Assembly: GCF_900101815.1 (NCBI RefSeq)
Contig: NZ_FNAO01000009.1
Coordinates: 124,001 to 188,000 of the forward strand
Length of the DNA stretch: 64,000 bases
Source: Pricia antarctica
Lineage (GTDB): Bacteria; Bacteroidota; Bacteroidia; Flavobacteriales; Flavobacteriaceae
Reading direction: 5' to 3'
Shown piece after piece: positions 45,061-54,108 of the stretch; the first letter of the stretch is position 1, and the number at the start of each line of letters is the position of its first letter. The notes below the pieces were generated by a model, which did no database searches, was not told the DNA's origin, and saw only the letters and a list, made by a program, of their open reading frames with translations. The position numbers and the translations under genes are program-made.

Positions 45061-45099
45061 CAGTTGCAGTTGCAGTTGCAGTTGCAGTTGCAGTTGCAG
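45061..45099. repeat. Hexanucleotide microsatellite in the symporter leader
   Basis: Six perfect copies of CAGTTG plus CAG (minus strand: CAACTG), starting 17 bp upstream of the symporter ATG and so inside its 5' leader or promoter. The 430-bp interval 45045-45528 holds no other gene. Copy number can change by slippage, altering the distance between promoter and start without changing any reading frame. Confidence 0.85.
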
Positions 45100-45484
45100 A
45101 AAATAAAAACCTAAACCAATAAGGTTTAAATCTTTTTCCTGTCTTTCGCAATTGTCAATGGTCTACTGATTAGTACAAATTAAACCGAATTACCACTAAA
45201 TCGCATAGTAAATCTTATTGCCTTTGCATGGAATATCAACCCAAATCTTACGTTGACTTCCGGTAACCTATAATTAAGGTAAAAATTCATCGGTAGCAAG
45301 AAATCATATCCTCTTACCGTATAAAGAGTTCGTTGCAACAACCAAAAACGGTTTGCATTCAACAGTATACCGTGCTAACACTATTTTAACCTAAAAGTTA
45401 CATTTAAAAACAAAAGATAGGTTCAGGGACAAAATATCACCTATAACTAATAATATACTGTATGTTTTCCCAAAATTTTTAACA

Positions 45485-45492
45485 TAGCTTTG
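45485..45492 (+). promoter_or_regulatory. Candidate -7 box of the susCD promoter
   Basis: TAGCTTTG matches the Bacteroidota -7 consensus TAnnTTTG exactly and lies 37 bp before the susC ATG. The -33 TTG-like element expected about 19 bp upstream is weak (ATGTTTTC). Transcription would start near 45500, leaving a leader of about 30 nt. Confidence 0.5.
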
Positions 45493-45528
45493 AACAGCAC
45501 TAACTGCTTAATCAAAACTAACAGCCTT

Positions 45529-48500
45529 ATGAAAAAAAGAAACTTGCCATTTTTGACGCTCTTTTTCTTCAGCATGGTCATTGGCACTTTATCTGCCCAA
45601 CAAGAAGTTACCGGAGTGATCAAAGACAATACAGGAGAAGTATTGCCCGGGGTAACGGTCTTACTAAAAGAAACTGTTACAGGGGTAACTTCCGATTTCG
45701 ATGGAAACTACAGCATTTCGGTGCCGAACAACTCAGCGGTACTGGTATTTTCATATTTGGGGATGTCAACCCAAGAAATAGTGGTAGGCAATCGCTCGAC
45801 CATCGACGTTGTTCTTGAGGATTCATCACAAGAACTGGACGAGGTCGTGGTAACGGCATTAGGTATTTCAAGGGATAAAAAATCTCTAGGTTATGCCGTA
45901 AGCGAGGTGGGTGGGGATGCTATTGACAACGTTCCCCAAGAGAACGCTTTGAACGCCCTTTCGGGGAAAGTATCGGGGGTGGCCATCAACTCCACGGGGG
46001 CTGCCGGTGCTTCGGTAAGTATGGTAATTAGAGGTTCTACCTCACTTTCTGGCGACAACCAACCCCTATTTGTTGTCGACGGCGTGCCTATTTTTAACAC
46101 CTTGAATAATGTGGGAGGCGTTGGATCGGACAACCGGGTCGATTATGGTAACGCCATTTCGGACATCAATACCGACGATATCGCAAGTATGACCGTATTA
46201 AAAGGAGCCAGCGCCGCAGCCCTCTATGGATCAAGGGCCGGTAATGGGGTTGTTCTGATAACAACCAAATCCGGTAAATCACGCAAAGGATTGGGTGTAA
46301 CCGTAAATTCCAGTACCGTTTTTGATATTCCTTATCTTTACTTGGACACCCATACCAAATATGCTGCCGGTTCGCGGCCCTACACCCCGGATAACTTCCC
46401 TACAAACCCCTACGGTGCGATTCAGATCAGCGAGACCGCTTCCGCCTGGGCCGGACCCGCCCTAAATCAAGGCATCAAGGCCATACATTGGCCCTATACG
46501 GCCCAGGAATTGGAAAGTGGAATACCCGTGGCCCGCGAGCTCCGTTCCCATAACAATGCGCGAAACTTTTTCAATACCGCCGTTACCACGGCCAATAATA
46601 TCTCGATACAAGACAATACCGAAAAGATTAATTATCGTCTTTCGTACAATAATCTGAAGAATAAAGGATTTATCCCGAACACCGACCTGAACAAGCATAG
46701 CATCAACCTGAATTCATCAATAAATCTGAACAGCGCTATCTCTGTAAGCTCCAGTTTGAATTATACCAAGACCTATTCGGACAACCGGCCGGCCGGAAAC
46801 CGGGGCGCCAACCCCATACAGGCGATGTACGAACTCGCGCCCCATATCGATGTTCGGGACCTTAAACAATACTGGTTGCCAGGATATGAGGGCCTTTTTC
46901 AAAACTCGCCGTTTGAGTTTGGGGATGATCCCACCGAGACCGAATGGAACAATCCCTATTTCTTGGCCAATGAGGTAAATAATGGGTTTGTAAGAAACCG
47001 TTTTTACGGCAACGTAAGGGGTGATTGGAAGATTACCGACGATTTCTCAGCCATGGTACGCTATAATTTTGACGAAATCAACGAACAGCGGGAGACCAAA
47101 ATATCCAACGGCTACACCAATGAAATCAACGGAGCCTATGGCATTACCGATCTCTTCCGCAAAGAAATCAATGTCGATTTTTTGCTGACCTATGACAAGA
47201 AATTCGATGATTGGGACTTTAGCGTGTCGGTTGGCGGCAACCAACGAAAATTTGACGCTTCCACTGTAAGTAACGCTACCAAAAATAGGGGACAAGGACT
47301 TTTAACGCCTAATCTATTTACGTTGACCAATATTGCAGCGAGCAATCTAGACTTCAGATCTAGCCAACAGGAAAAAAAGGTAAACAGTTTATACGGTTTG
47401 GCGAGCATCGGTTTTAAGGATATGTTCTATTTGGATGTCACTGGCAGAAACGATTGGTCAAGTACCTTGCCCGATAGCAACAACTCTTATTTTTATCCTT
47501 CGATATCGGGAAGCCTTTTATTGAACAACACGTTCAATATGGGTAATAAAGTGTCATTGGTCAAGCTTAGGGCCGGCTACGCGGAGGTGGGCAACGATAC
47601 CGACCCCTATAATCTGCAACCCATTCTCAATAGTGGTGGTGCTTGGGGAAATGCCTCACTGCTTTCGGTACCCGGCAATCTTTTGAATGCCGAGTTAAAG
47701 CCTGAATCACAAAATTCTTGGGAAGTAGGTGCCGATTTGGCCTTCTTCGGCAATCGCCTGCGTTTGGACGCTACCTACTACGAAAGTGACAACCGGGATC
47801 AGATATTTCCTGTAAACAACCCGATTTCTTCGGGTTACGAAACTAAATTTATCAATGCCGGCCTGCTTTCGAGCAAAGGTGTAGAAGCCGGGCTAAACGG
47901 TACCATTGTGGCCAGTAACGATTGGAATTGGGATATGGGCTTTGTCTTTACCAAAAACCGCACGAAAGTGGTAGAATTGGCCGACGGCATGAATTCGATA
48001 ACCTTATGGACCGATGCCAAGGGTGGCGCCATTACCTGGCTTGGTGAAGAGATCGGGAACATTGTCGACCGCAAACTGGTACGGGTAGAAGACCCTAATT
48101 CACCCTATGACGGTTGGCCCATCATAGATGACGAAGGTTTTGAAAACAGTGATAGCACGTTGGAAGACGAAGACGGAAACCGGGTCGCCCCCGTTATCGG
48201 CAACTTTAATCCTGATTTCATATTGGGTATGACTACTTCGGTATCTTATAAAAACTGGTCGCTTTCCATGAACTTCGATTGGCGCAAAGGCGGGCAGTTC
48301 GTTTCACAGACCCACCGGTATGGGGAGTCTGATATGCATACCCAGCGCTGGCTCGATAAATTGCACAACTTTAACGATGTAGGCGATCTTCCTACCTATT
48401 TAAAGGAAAATGAAGGTGAATTTTTAACAGAGGATGGCGAATTCTACGTACTGGTCGGTGGGCCTACCGCCGAAGAAGGGGGCTTTCCGGTCGACGATGG

Positions 48501-48942
48501 GGGCATTACCCTGAGCGACGGGGTCTTTATGCCTGGGGTGCAAGGAGAGTACGACGACAACGGAAATTTTGTGGTGACCACCGAAAACCTGGGCGGGCCA
48601 GGTACGGCCTATACCCGGTATCAAGATCATTATGGGTGGGATTTTACGCGGACGTCCCTTTTTGATTCCGATTTCGTAAAGCTTCGTGAAATATCATTGT
48701 CCTATGCGTTGCCATCGCAAAGCCTAAGGCAGATCGGAATTCAGAACATGACGATTTCGCTATTCAGTAGAAACCTGATACTTTGGACGAAGGCCGGTAT
48801 AGGTATCGATCCAGAAATGGCCTTTCAACCCGAATCGGAAACCCAGGGCAGAAGCGGTATTCAGTTTAAGCAAGGCATCGAACGTTTCAATGTAAACCCT
48901 TTTGCCATTCCCATCGGTTTCAAGGTCAACCTTAGTTTCTAA
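45529..48942 (+). CDS. SusC/RagA-type TonB-dependent outer-membrane transporter
   Basis: The start is the ATG at 45529 (MKKRNLPFLTLFFFS), which begins a signal peptide ending at LSAQ; the protein is 1137 residues. The carboxypeptidase-D-like domain (VTGVIKDNTGEVLPGV, about 23-100) is followed by the plug (LDEVVVTALGISRDKKSLGY) and a large beta-barrel ending in KVNLSF, an outer-membrane terminal strand. It imports oligosaccharides across the outer membrane with energy from TonB, together with the SusD-like lipoprotein encoded next. The divergent symporter operon suggests a shared substrate. Confidence 0.9.
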   Translation: MKKRNLPFLTLFFFSMVIGTLSAQQEVTGVIKDNTGEVLPGVTVLLKETVTGVTSDFDGNYSISVPNNSAVLVFSYLGMSTQEIVVGNRSTIDVVLEDSSQELDEVVVTALGISRDKKSLGYAVSEVGGDAIDNVPQENALNALSGKVSGVAINSTGAAGASVSMVIRGSTSLSGDNQPLFVVDGVPIFNTLNNVGGVGSDNRVDYGNAISDINTDDIASMTVLKGASAAALYGSRAGNGVVLITTKSGKSRKGLGVTVNSSTVFDIPYLYLDTHTKYAAGSRPYTPDNFPTNPYGAIQISETASAWAGPALNQGIKAIHWPYTAQELESGIPVARELRSHNNARNFFNTAVTTANNISIQDNTEKINYRLSYNNLKNKGFIPNTDLNKHSINLNSSINLNSAISVSSSLNYTKTYSDNRPAGNRGANPIQAMYELAPHIDVRDLKQYWLPGYEGLFQNSPFEFGDDPTETEWNNPYFLANEVNNGFVRNRFYGNVRGDWKITDDFSAMVRYNFDEINEQRETKISNGYTNEINGAYGITDLFRKEINVDFLLTYDKKFDDWDFSVSVGGNQRKFDASTVSNATKNRGQGLLTPNLFTLTNIAASNLDFRSSQQEKKVNSLYGLASIGFKDMFYLDVTGRNDWSSTLPDSNNSYFYPSISGSLLLNNTFNMGNKVSLVKLRAGYAEVGNDTDPYNLQPILNSGGAWGNASLLSVPGNLLNAELKPESQNSWEVGADLAFFGNRLRLDATYYESDNRDQIFPVNNPISSGYETKFINAGLLSSKGVEAGLNGTIVASNDWNWDMGFVFTKNRTKVVELADGMNSITLWTDAKGGAITWLGEEIGNIVDRKLVRVEDPNSPYDGWPIIDDEGFENSDSTLEDEDGNRVAPVIGNFNPDFILGMTTSVSYKNWSLSMNFDWRKGGQFVSQTHRYGESDMHTQRWLDKLHNFNDVGDLPTYLKENEGEFLTEDGEFYVLVGGPTAEEGGFPVDDGGITLSDGVFMPGVQGEYDDNGNFVVTTENLGGPGTAYTRYQDHYGWDFTRTSLFDSDFVKLREISLSYALPSQSLRQIGIQNMTISLFSRNLILWTKAGIGIDPEMAFQPESETQGRSGIQFKQGIERFNVNPFAIPIGFKVNLSF

Positions 48943-48972
48943 ATGAGACCTAACATACAACGCAATACAATT

Positions 48973-50670
48973 ATGACTATGAGAACTATAAAAAAATTAA
49001 TAGGGACAGTCTTGGCAGTGTCCTTCTTTTTGGCATTATCCTGCGACAATGATATTACCGAAATCAACAAAAACCCCAACGGAGTCAATTTAGAGGAAGC
49101 CAACCCAAGTTTTCTGCTTGCGGAGGTAATGGCCAAAACCGCCAAGGACGTTGGCGAAAAGGGCTATGCCGAACCCTTGGCCGCTTTTGTGCAGTACGTG
49201 CAGAAAGATTCTTGGGGCAACAACGAATATGATTGGGAGGGCAGTGGCTGGGAAACCTATTACAACAATCTACGAACTGCCGATCTCGCCTACACCCGTT
49301 CGTTGGAACTCGACATGAAATTCCATCAGGCTGTGGCTATGATTATGAAGGCCCATTTATTTGGCCTATTGACCGATTTTTATGGAGATGTACCCTATTC
49401 CGAGGCCTTACGGGGCGATACCGATATCAATCTGCCGAAATACGATGCGCAAGAAACCATTTATAAGGGGATAATTGCCGATTTCGAAGCAGCTTCTGCC
49501 CTTTTATCGGGTAACCAAGGTCAACTTGAGCCGTTTATTTCCTCACAGGATATTTATTTTCAAGGGGATTCCGAAAAATGGATCAAATATGCCAATTCGC
49601 TGACCCTGCGCTACTATATGCGGCTTTCGGAAAAAGATCCTTCATTTGCAAGTGCCGGCGTTCAAAAAACCTTGGCCAAGCCCTTAATCGCCAGTGTTGA
49701 TGAAGAACTAGCCGTACCCTATGTTGGTGTGAGTCCCGACGATTCACAACCGAGCAACGGCAAAAGTGGTACCCCCTCAAATTTTACCCGGGTAAAGCCC
49801 TGCCAAACCCTGGTCAACGTATTGGACGGGCTGAATGATCCTAGGAGGGAGGTTTGGTTCGCCCCCGTAGCCATTCCCATTAAAGTGGTCGCCCCGGCAG
49901 AAGTTCCTGGAGGTGGAGTCGACGTCTTGGTCAACGGGGTTCGCTATATCAACTCGGATAGCTTGGCCGACAATTTTACGATTTATACTCCTGAAACCTG
50001 GTTTCAAGACCGGTTAAACGGCTTGACGATGATAGATACCAGTTCGGTCTATGTAGGCATTCCGGTATCGAATCAAGGTACCGAGCCATACACATATAAC
50101 CTAAACCCGCAACCGACGCAAGGGGGCGACAACGTACATGTTTCCGAAATGAACGCCCAATTCAACGAAGTGGAAGGCCCGAACCTAAAAGCCCGCATTT
50201 TAACCTATGCCGAAGTCTCTTTCTTAAGGGCCGAGGCAGCATTAAAAGGATGGGGACCTGATGCGGAGGAAAATTACAACAACGGCATACAAGCTTCGTT
50301 CGATGCCTGGGGCATAGGCGAACTTGCAGCGGATTATATGGACAATGACGGAGTGGCCTTCGATGGCTCGCCGGAACAGGTAATGGAACAGAAATGGATC
50401 GCGAACTTCTCCTCCGCCTCTGAATCGTATATGGATTGGCGAAGAACGGGCCTGCCCGATCTTAAGCCCGGCCCTTTTGCCAAATCCGATGTTATTCCTG
50501 TCCGTTTCGTGTACCCGGACAACGATCGCAATTTTAACCGCGAAAATTATAATGCCGCTTTGGAAAGCCTTCAAACGACAGAATATACCGATGACGTGCC
50601 CGGATATGTTGAGAACGACACGCCGTGGTCCAAGCCTTGGGTTTTACAGGGCGTTACGGCGCCTTGGTGA
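48973..50670 (+). CDS. SusD/RagB-family nutrient-binding lipoprotein
   Basis: The likely start is the ATG at 48973 (MTMRTIKKL); the lipobox is LALSC with Cys24. The mature protein of about 540 residues has the TPR-like SusD fold: YVQKDSWGNNEYDWEGSGWETYYNNLRTADLAYT (word WETYYNNLR), AYSEAL-like YSEALRG near 145, and YMDWRRTGLPDL near the end. It caps SusC and binds glycan at the surface. It follows susC with 30 bp between the stop and the start. A strong intrinsic terminator is 190 bp downstream. Confidence 0.9.
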   Translation: MTMRTIKKLIGTVLAVSFFLALSCDNDITEINKNPNGVNLEEANPSFLLAEVMAKTAKDVGEKGYAEPLAAFVQYVQKDSWGNNEYDWEGSGWETYYNNLRTADLAYTRSLELDMKFHQAVAMIMKAHLFGLLTDFYGDVPYSEALRGDTDINLPKYDAQETIYKGIIADFEAASALLSGNQGQLEPFISSQDIYFQGDSEKWIKYANSLTLRYYMRLSEKDPSFASAGVQKTLAKPLIASVDEELAVPYVGVSPDDSQPSNGKSGTPSNFTRVKPCQTLVNVLDGLNDPRREVWFAPVAIPIKVVAPAEVPGGGVDVLVNGVRYINSDSLADNFTIYTPETWFQDRLNGLTMIDTSSVYVGIPVSNQGTEPYTYNLNPQPTQGGDNVHVSEMNAQFNEVEGPNLKARILTYAEVSFLRAEAALKGWGPDAEENYNNGIQASFDAWGIGELAADYMDNDGVAFDGSPEQVMEQKWIANFSSASESYMDWRRTGLPDLKPGPFAKSDVIPVRFVYPDNDRNFNRENYNAALESLQTTEYTDDVPGYVENDTPWSKPWVLQGVTAPW

Positions 50671-50858
50671 TGAGATACCAAATTTCTGAAAAATCCCAAA
50701 AACGGTATCCCGAGCGCAGCAGAGGGGCGAAATTCTCCCCGGAATTTCGGAACTAAAAAATGGAAAATACGGGGTTCCGATGATTATGGGTCAAAACATA
50801 TAATGGTCGAATAACAGGGGGTTATTCTATTTGCTATTATTTTTAGTTGAGTTAGCTT

Positions 50859-50891
50859 AAAATTACCCGGGGAGACTCGGGTAATTTTTTT
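50859..50891 (+). terminator. Intrinsic terminator/attenuator between susD and the enzyme genes
   Basis: A perfect 11-bp stem AAAATTACCCG/CGGGTAATTTT (50859-50869 and 50878-50888) with an 8-base loop, then a run of T's to 50891. It ends only 3 bp before an AGGAGG site and 20 bp before the ATG of the next gene on the same strand. A second, weaker stem CGAAATT/AATTTCG lies at 50728-50749. The terminator would reduce, but not necessarily stop, read-through to the enzymes. Confidence 0.8.
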
Positions 50892-50910
50892 AAAAGGAGG
50901 ATCTAGATTC

Positions 50911-53253
50911 ATGAACAGGAAATTGTTAGAGTTGTTTTTAACGGTTTTGTTCCTATCCTGTAACGGGAAACGTGGGGTTAGTTTGGACTTATCCCAAGCC
51001 AGCCTACTCATTTCGCCAGCATGGGAAGAAACTTTCCAAAACACTACGGAGACCATTTTTTCGGAGGAAATCGGGAAACGGACAGGCCTAAAGTTCGACC
51101 GCGCCGATGTTTGGGATACGGATACCATAATCGCCATAGCCATAAGCGGGGAAAGCGAACTGTACGGGAGGTCTGTGCCTGCCCGAATCAATACGCATCC
51201 CGAATATCAAAAGGAAGGGTACCGTTTCGTACACGAACGTAAAAACGGCAAAGATGTGCTTTGGATTATCGGGGCTGACAAAAGAGGGGTTTTGTACGGT
51301 ATCGGCAAGTTTTTACGTACCGCCTACATGCAACGGGGTCAGTTATCCATTTCCGAGGATGTGGACACCTCCGAATCGCCCAAATATGCCCTTCGAGGCC
51401 ACCAGTTCGGTTATCGAGATACCGCCAATTCATGGGATGCTTGGACGGTCGACCAGTTCGACCAACATTTTCGGGAACAGGTGCTGTTTGGGGCCAATAG
51501 CTTTGAGAACATTCCCTTTCAAGATCCCGGCTCGAGCGTCCATTTTAAGGTCGATCCGCAGGAAATGGAAATCCAACTGAGTAAAATATGCGCCAAATAC
51601 GATACCGATTACTGGGCCTGGACCCCAGCCCCTGAAGATTTGACCCAAAAAAATGCCAGCGAAGAAGGACTTCGCAAGCAAGAGGCTTTTTACGCCCGCT
51701 GTCCCAGATTGGATGGGGTTTTCGTGCCGGGCGGCGATCCGGGAGACAATCATCCCTCCGAATTGATTCCGTATTTAAAATCCCTTTCGGTTCTACTTAA
51801 AAAGTACCATCCGGATGCTGGAATCTGGGTCTCTCTGCAAGGCTTTAACAAGGAAAAGACTGATTATTTTTTTAAGTATTTGGAAGAGAATAGCCCAGAT
51901 TGGCTTACGGGATTGGTCAATGGGCCCAGCAGTCCTCCTTTACAGTATGAACGAGACCGTCTTCCCAAGAAATACAAATACCGTTTTTATCCCGATATCA
52001 CCCATACCGTGCGCTGTCATTATCCCGTAGAAAATTGGGATCAGGCCTTTGCGCTGACCTTGGGGCGCGAACCCTGCAATCCGCAGCCTTTTCGCTACAC
52101 GGAACTTTTTCGTCGGGACGTTCCGATTACCGATGGTTTTATCACCTATTCCGACGGTTCCCACGATGACATTAACAAGGTGGTGTGGAGCCAACTGGGG
52201 TGGGATCCGAATAAAAATGTTGGGGATATTGTGACGGAATACTGCCACTTTTTTTTCGGTCCGGAAGTCGCGAAGGCTTCAGCGGACGGCATATTCGATT
52301 TGGAACAAAACTGGGACGGTCCGATATCGGAGAACGAAACCATCGAAGAAACCTTGACGCTCTGGGAAAAGCTGGAAGCGGAAAATCCTCAACTTCAGGA
52401 TAACTGGAGGTGGCAACAACTGGTCATGCGGGCCTATTACGATGCGTACGTTCAAACCCGTCTTGCCTACGAGAAAAATCTGGAACAGCAGGCCTACCAG
52501 ATGCTTGCCGATGCGGACAATATAGGAGCGGACAAAGCGATGGACCATGCTTTAACACGCCTGCTTCAAGCTGACCGGAAGCCCGTGGCATCATCCCTCA
52601 AAACAAAGGTTTTTCAATATGCCGAAAAACTATTCCATTCGATAGGGGCACAAACCGGCGTAGCAAAATATGGCGCGAAAAGTCCGGAAAGAGGAGCTAT
52701 TCTAGATTTTATCGATTATCCTTTGAACAACAAATGGTGGTTGGAAGACGAATTCAAAAAAATCAGGGAATTCAAAACAGAGAAAGAGAAATTGGGCAGG
52801 CTCGAATTTATAAGAACCTATGCGTCGCTTGGACAAGGCAGCTTTTATGATAATATTTCAAGTGCCGATGCCAAGCACGTAACTTCGAAAACCGACGATG
52901 CTATCGATTATTTGTGGGAAAACGACGGTTTAAGCAGAAAACGGCTGTCCACACAACTTTTCCAATTTACGCCGACCTTGGAATACGACGAACTTGACCC
53001 CGAAGCAGATTATTTGATACGGGTTTCGGGATATGGGGAAGCGCTATTGCGAGCGAACGGACAGCGACTAAAACCGACGAAATATGAAAAGGGATACGAG
53101 CAATTCAAGGAATTTCCGCTACCCAAGGATTTGATAATGGACGGGAAACTAAAAATAACTTTCGACAAACCGGATGAAGAGCATTTGAACTGGAGAAAAC
53201 AATCACGGGTCACCGATGTGTGGCTATTGCGGCAATCCCCAAAAACTCGATAA
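50911..53253 (+). CDS. Lipoprotein glycosidase-like, unclassified (GH20b-like N-domain plus TIM barrel)
   Basis: A 780-residue lipoprotein (lipobox LFLSC, Cys17) with AGGAGG 11 bp upstream. Residues about 60-150 look like the small alpha/beta domain found before GH20, GH67, GH84 and GH115 barrels: IIGADKRGVLYGIGKFLR is the key motif. The next 400 residues resemble a TIM barrel (YDTDYWAWTPAPEDL, FVPGGDPGDNHPSELIPYLKSL, GLVNGPSSPPLQYERDRLP, HTVRCHYPVENWDQAFAL; only short words are meant). Acidic residues in GGDPGDNHP and SDGSHDD are candidate catalytic residues. No known GH number can be given from sequence alone. It should cut the glycan taken up by the adjacent SusCD. Confidence 0.65.
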   Translation: MNRKLLELFLTVLFLSCNGKRGVSLDLSQASLLISPAWEETFQNTTETIFSEEIGKRTGLKFDRADVWDTDTIIAIAISGESELYGRSVPARINTHPEYQKEGYRFVHERKNGKDVLWIIGADKRGVLYGIGKFLRTAYMQRGQLSISEDVDTSESPKYALRGHQFGYRDTANSWDAWTVDQFDQHFREQVLFGANSFENIPFQDPGSSVHFKVDPQEMEIQLSKICAKYDTDYWAWTPAPEDLTQKNASEEGLRKQEAFYARCPRLDGVFVPGGDPGDNHPSELIPYLKSLSVLLKKYHPDAGIWVSLQGFNKEKTDYFFKYLEENSPDWLTGLVNGPSSPPLQYERDRLPKKYKYRFYPDITHTVRCHYPVENWDQAFALTLGREPCNPQPFRYTELFRRDVPITDGFITYSDGSHDDINKVVWSQLGWDPNKNVGDIVTEYCHFFFGPEVAKASADGIFDLEQNWDGPISENETIEETLTLWEKLEAENPQLQDNWRWQQLVMRAYYDAYVQTRLAYEKNLEQQAYQMLADADNIGADKAMDHALTRLLQADRKPVASSLKTKVFQYAEKLFHSIGAQTGVAKYGAKSPERGAILDFIDYPLNNKWWLEDEFKKIREFKTEKEKLGRLEFIRTYASLGQGSFYDNISSADAKHVTSKTDDAIDYLWENDGLSRKRLSTQLFQFTPTLEYDELDPEADYLIRVSGYGEALLRANGQRLKPTKYEKGYEQFKEFPLPKDLIMDGKLKITFDKPDEEHLNWRKQSRVTDVWLLRQSPKTR

Positions 53254-53294
53254 AAACCAAAAAATCCTTATATTTATAATTCAAGCATAAACCT

Positions 53295-53993
53295 ATGAAA
53301 CCAATCGTACAGATCTCTCTCGATTTAACAAACATTGACGAGGCCTTGGAAACCGCAGCCCTGGCCATACGTGCAGGGGTGGACTGGCTTGAAGCCGGAA
53401 CGCCGCTTATTTTGGCGGAAGGCCTGCACGGGGTGCGAAAATTACGGGAGGCCTTCCCTAGTGTGCCAATAGTGGCCGATCTAAAAACCATGGACGGGGG
53501 CTATCTGGAAGCGGAAATGATGGCCAAGGCCGGAGCGACCCACGTGGTCGTCATGGCACGGGCCCACGAGGAGACCATAAAGGTCGTGGTGGAGGCAGGA
53601 AAGGATTACGGAATAAAGGTGATGGGCGACAATCTAGGCTGTGAAGATCGTATCGAAGGTGCCAAATGGCTCGAGACTCTCGGCTGTGATTACGTGATCC
53701 ACCATATCGGCTACGACGAACGACGCGGAATAGCCGCACAAGGACTACGAATGCCTAGCCCGCTAGATGAACTTCGGGAAGTGGTACAAGCAGTAAATGT
53801 TCCCGTACAAGCGGTTGGTGGGTTGACCTTGGAGCAGGCCATTTGCTGTCCGGAATATGGGGCGCCGATGGTGGTCTTAGGTGCGCCGTTGACGATAGAC
53901 GCCGATGCCTTTAAGACCGCCGATGGCGATCTGGAGGCTTCCTTACGTCTGATCTGTGAAAAAATTCATGCGTATGGAGAGGTTTCAAAATAG
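53295..53993 (+). CDS. HUMPS/KGPDC-family TIM-barrel decarboxylase or aldolase
   Basis: A 232-residue protein of the orotidine-monophosphate-decarboxylase suprafamily. The metal and catalytic motif is DLKTMDGG with D62, K64 and D67; QISLDLTNIDEAL near 6 and a phosphate-binding AVGGLTLEQA near 175 also fit. The family comprises hexulose-6-phosphate synthase and 3-keto-L-gulonate-6-phosphate decarboxylase. It begins 41 bp after the glycosidase-like gene. A phosphorylated substrate is expected, but no sugar kinase is encoded in the window, so the kinase must lie elsewhere. Confidence 0.8.
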   Translation: MKPIVQISLDLTNIDEALETAALAIRAGVDWLEAGTPLILAEGLHGVRKLREAFPSVPIVADLKTMDGGYLEAEMMAKAGATHVVVMARAHEETIKVVVEAGKDYGIKVMGDNLGCEDRIEGAKWLETLGCDYVIHHIGYDERRGIAAQGLRMPSPLDELREVVQAVNVPVQAVGGLTLEQAICCPEYGAPMVVLGAPLTIDADAFKTADGDLEASLRLICEKIHAYGEVSK

Positions 53994-54108
53994 GATGAAG
54001 GAAGCTGGTGAGTTATGAGTTAAAAATTAGTCACAATTCGTGTCTACACTTGACACTAATTCCCACCAATTCTTGAAAATGGTCATTTTGCAAAATAAAA
54101 AATAAACT

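Noticed and set aside
45180-45362. 60-codon minus-strand frame in the symporter-susC space
   Set aside because: No motif, no leader, atypical composition; most likely chance.
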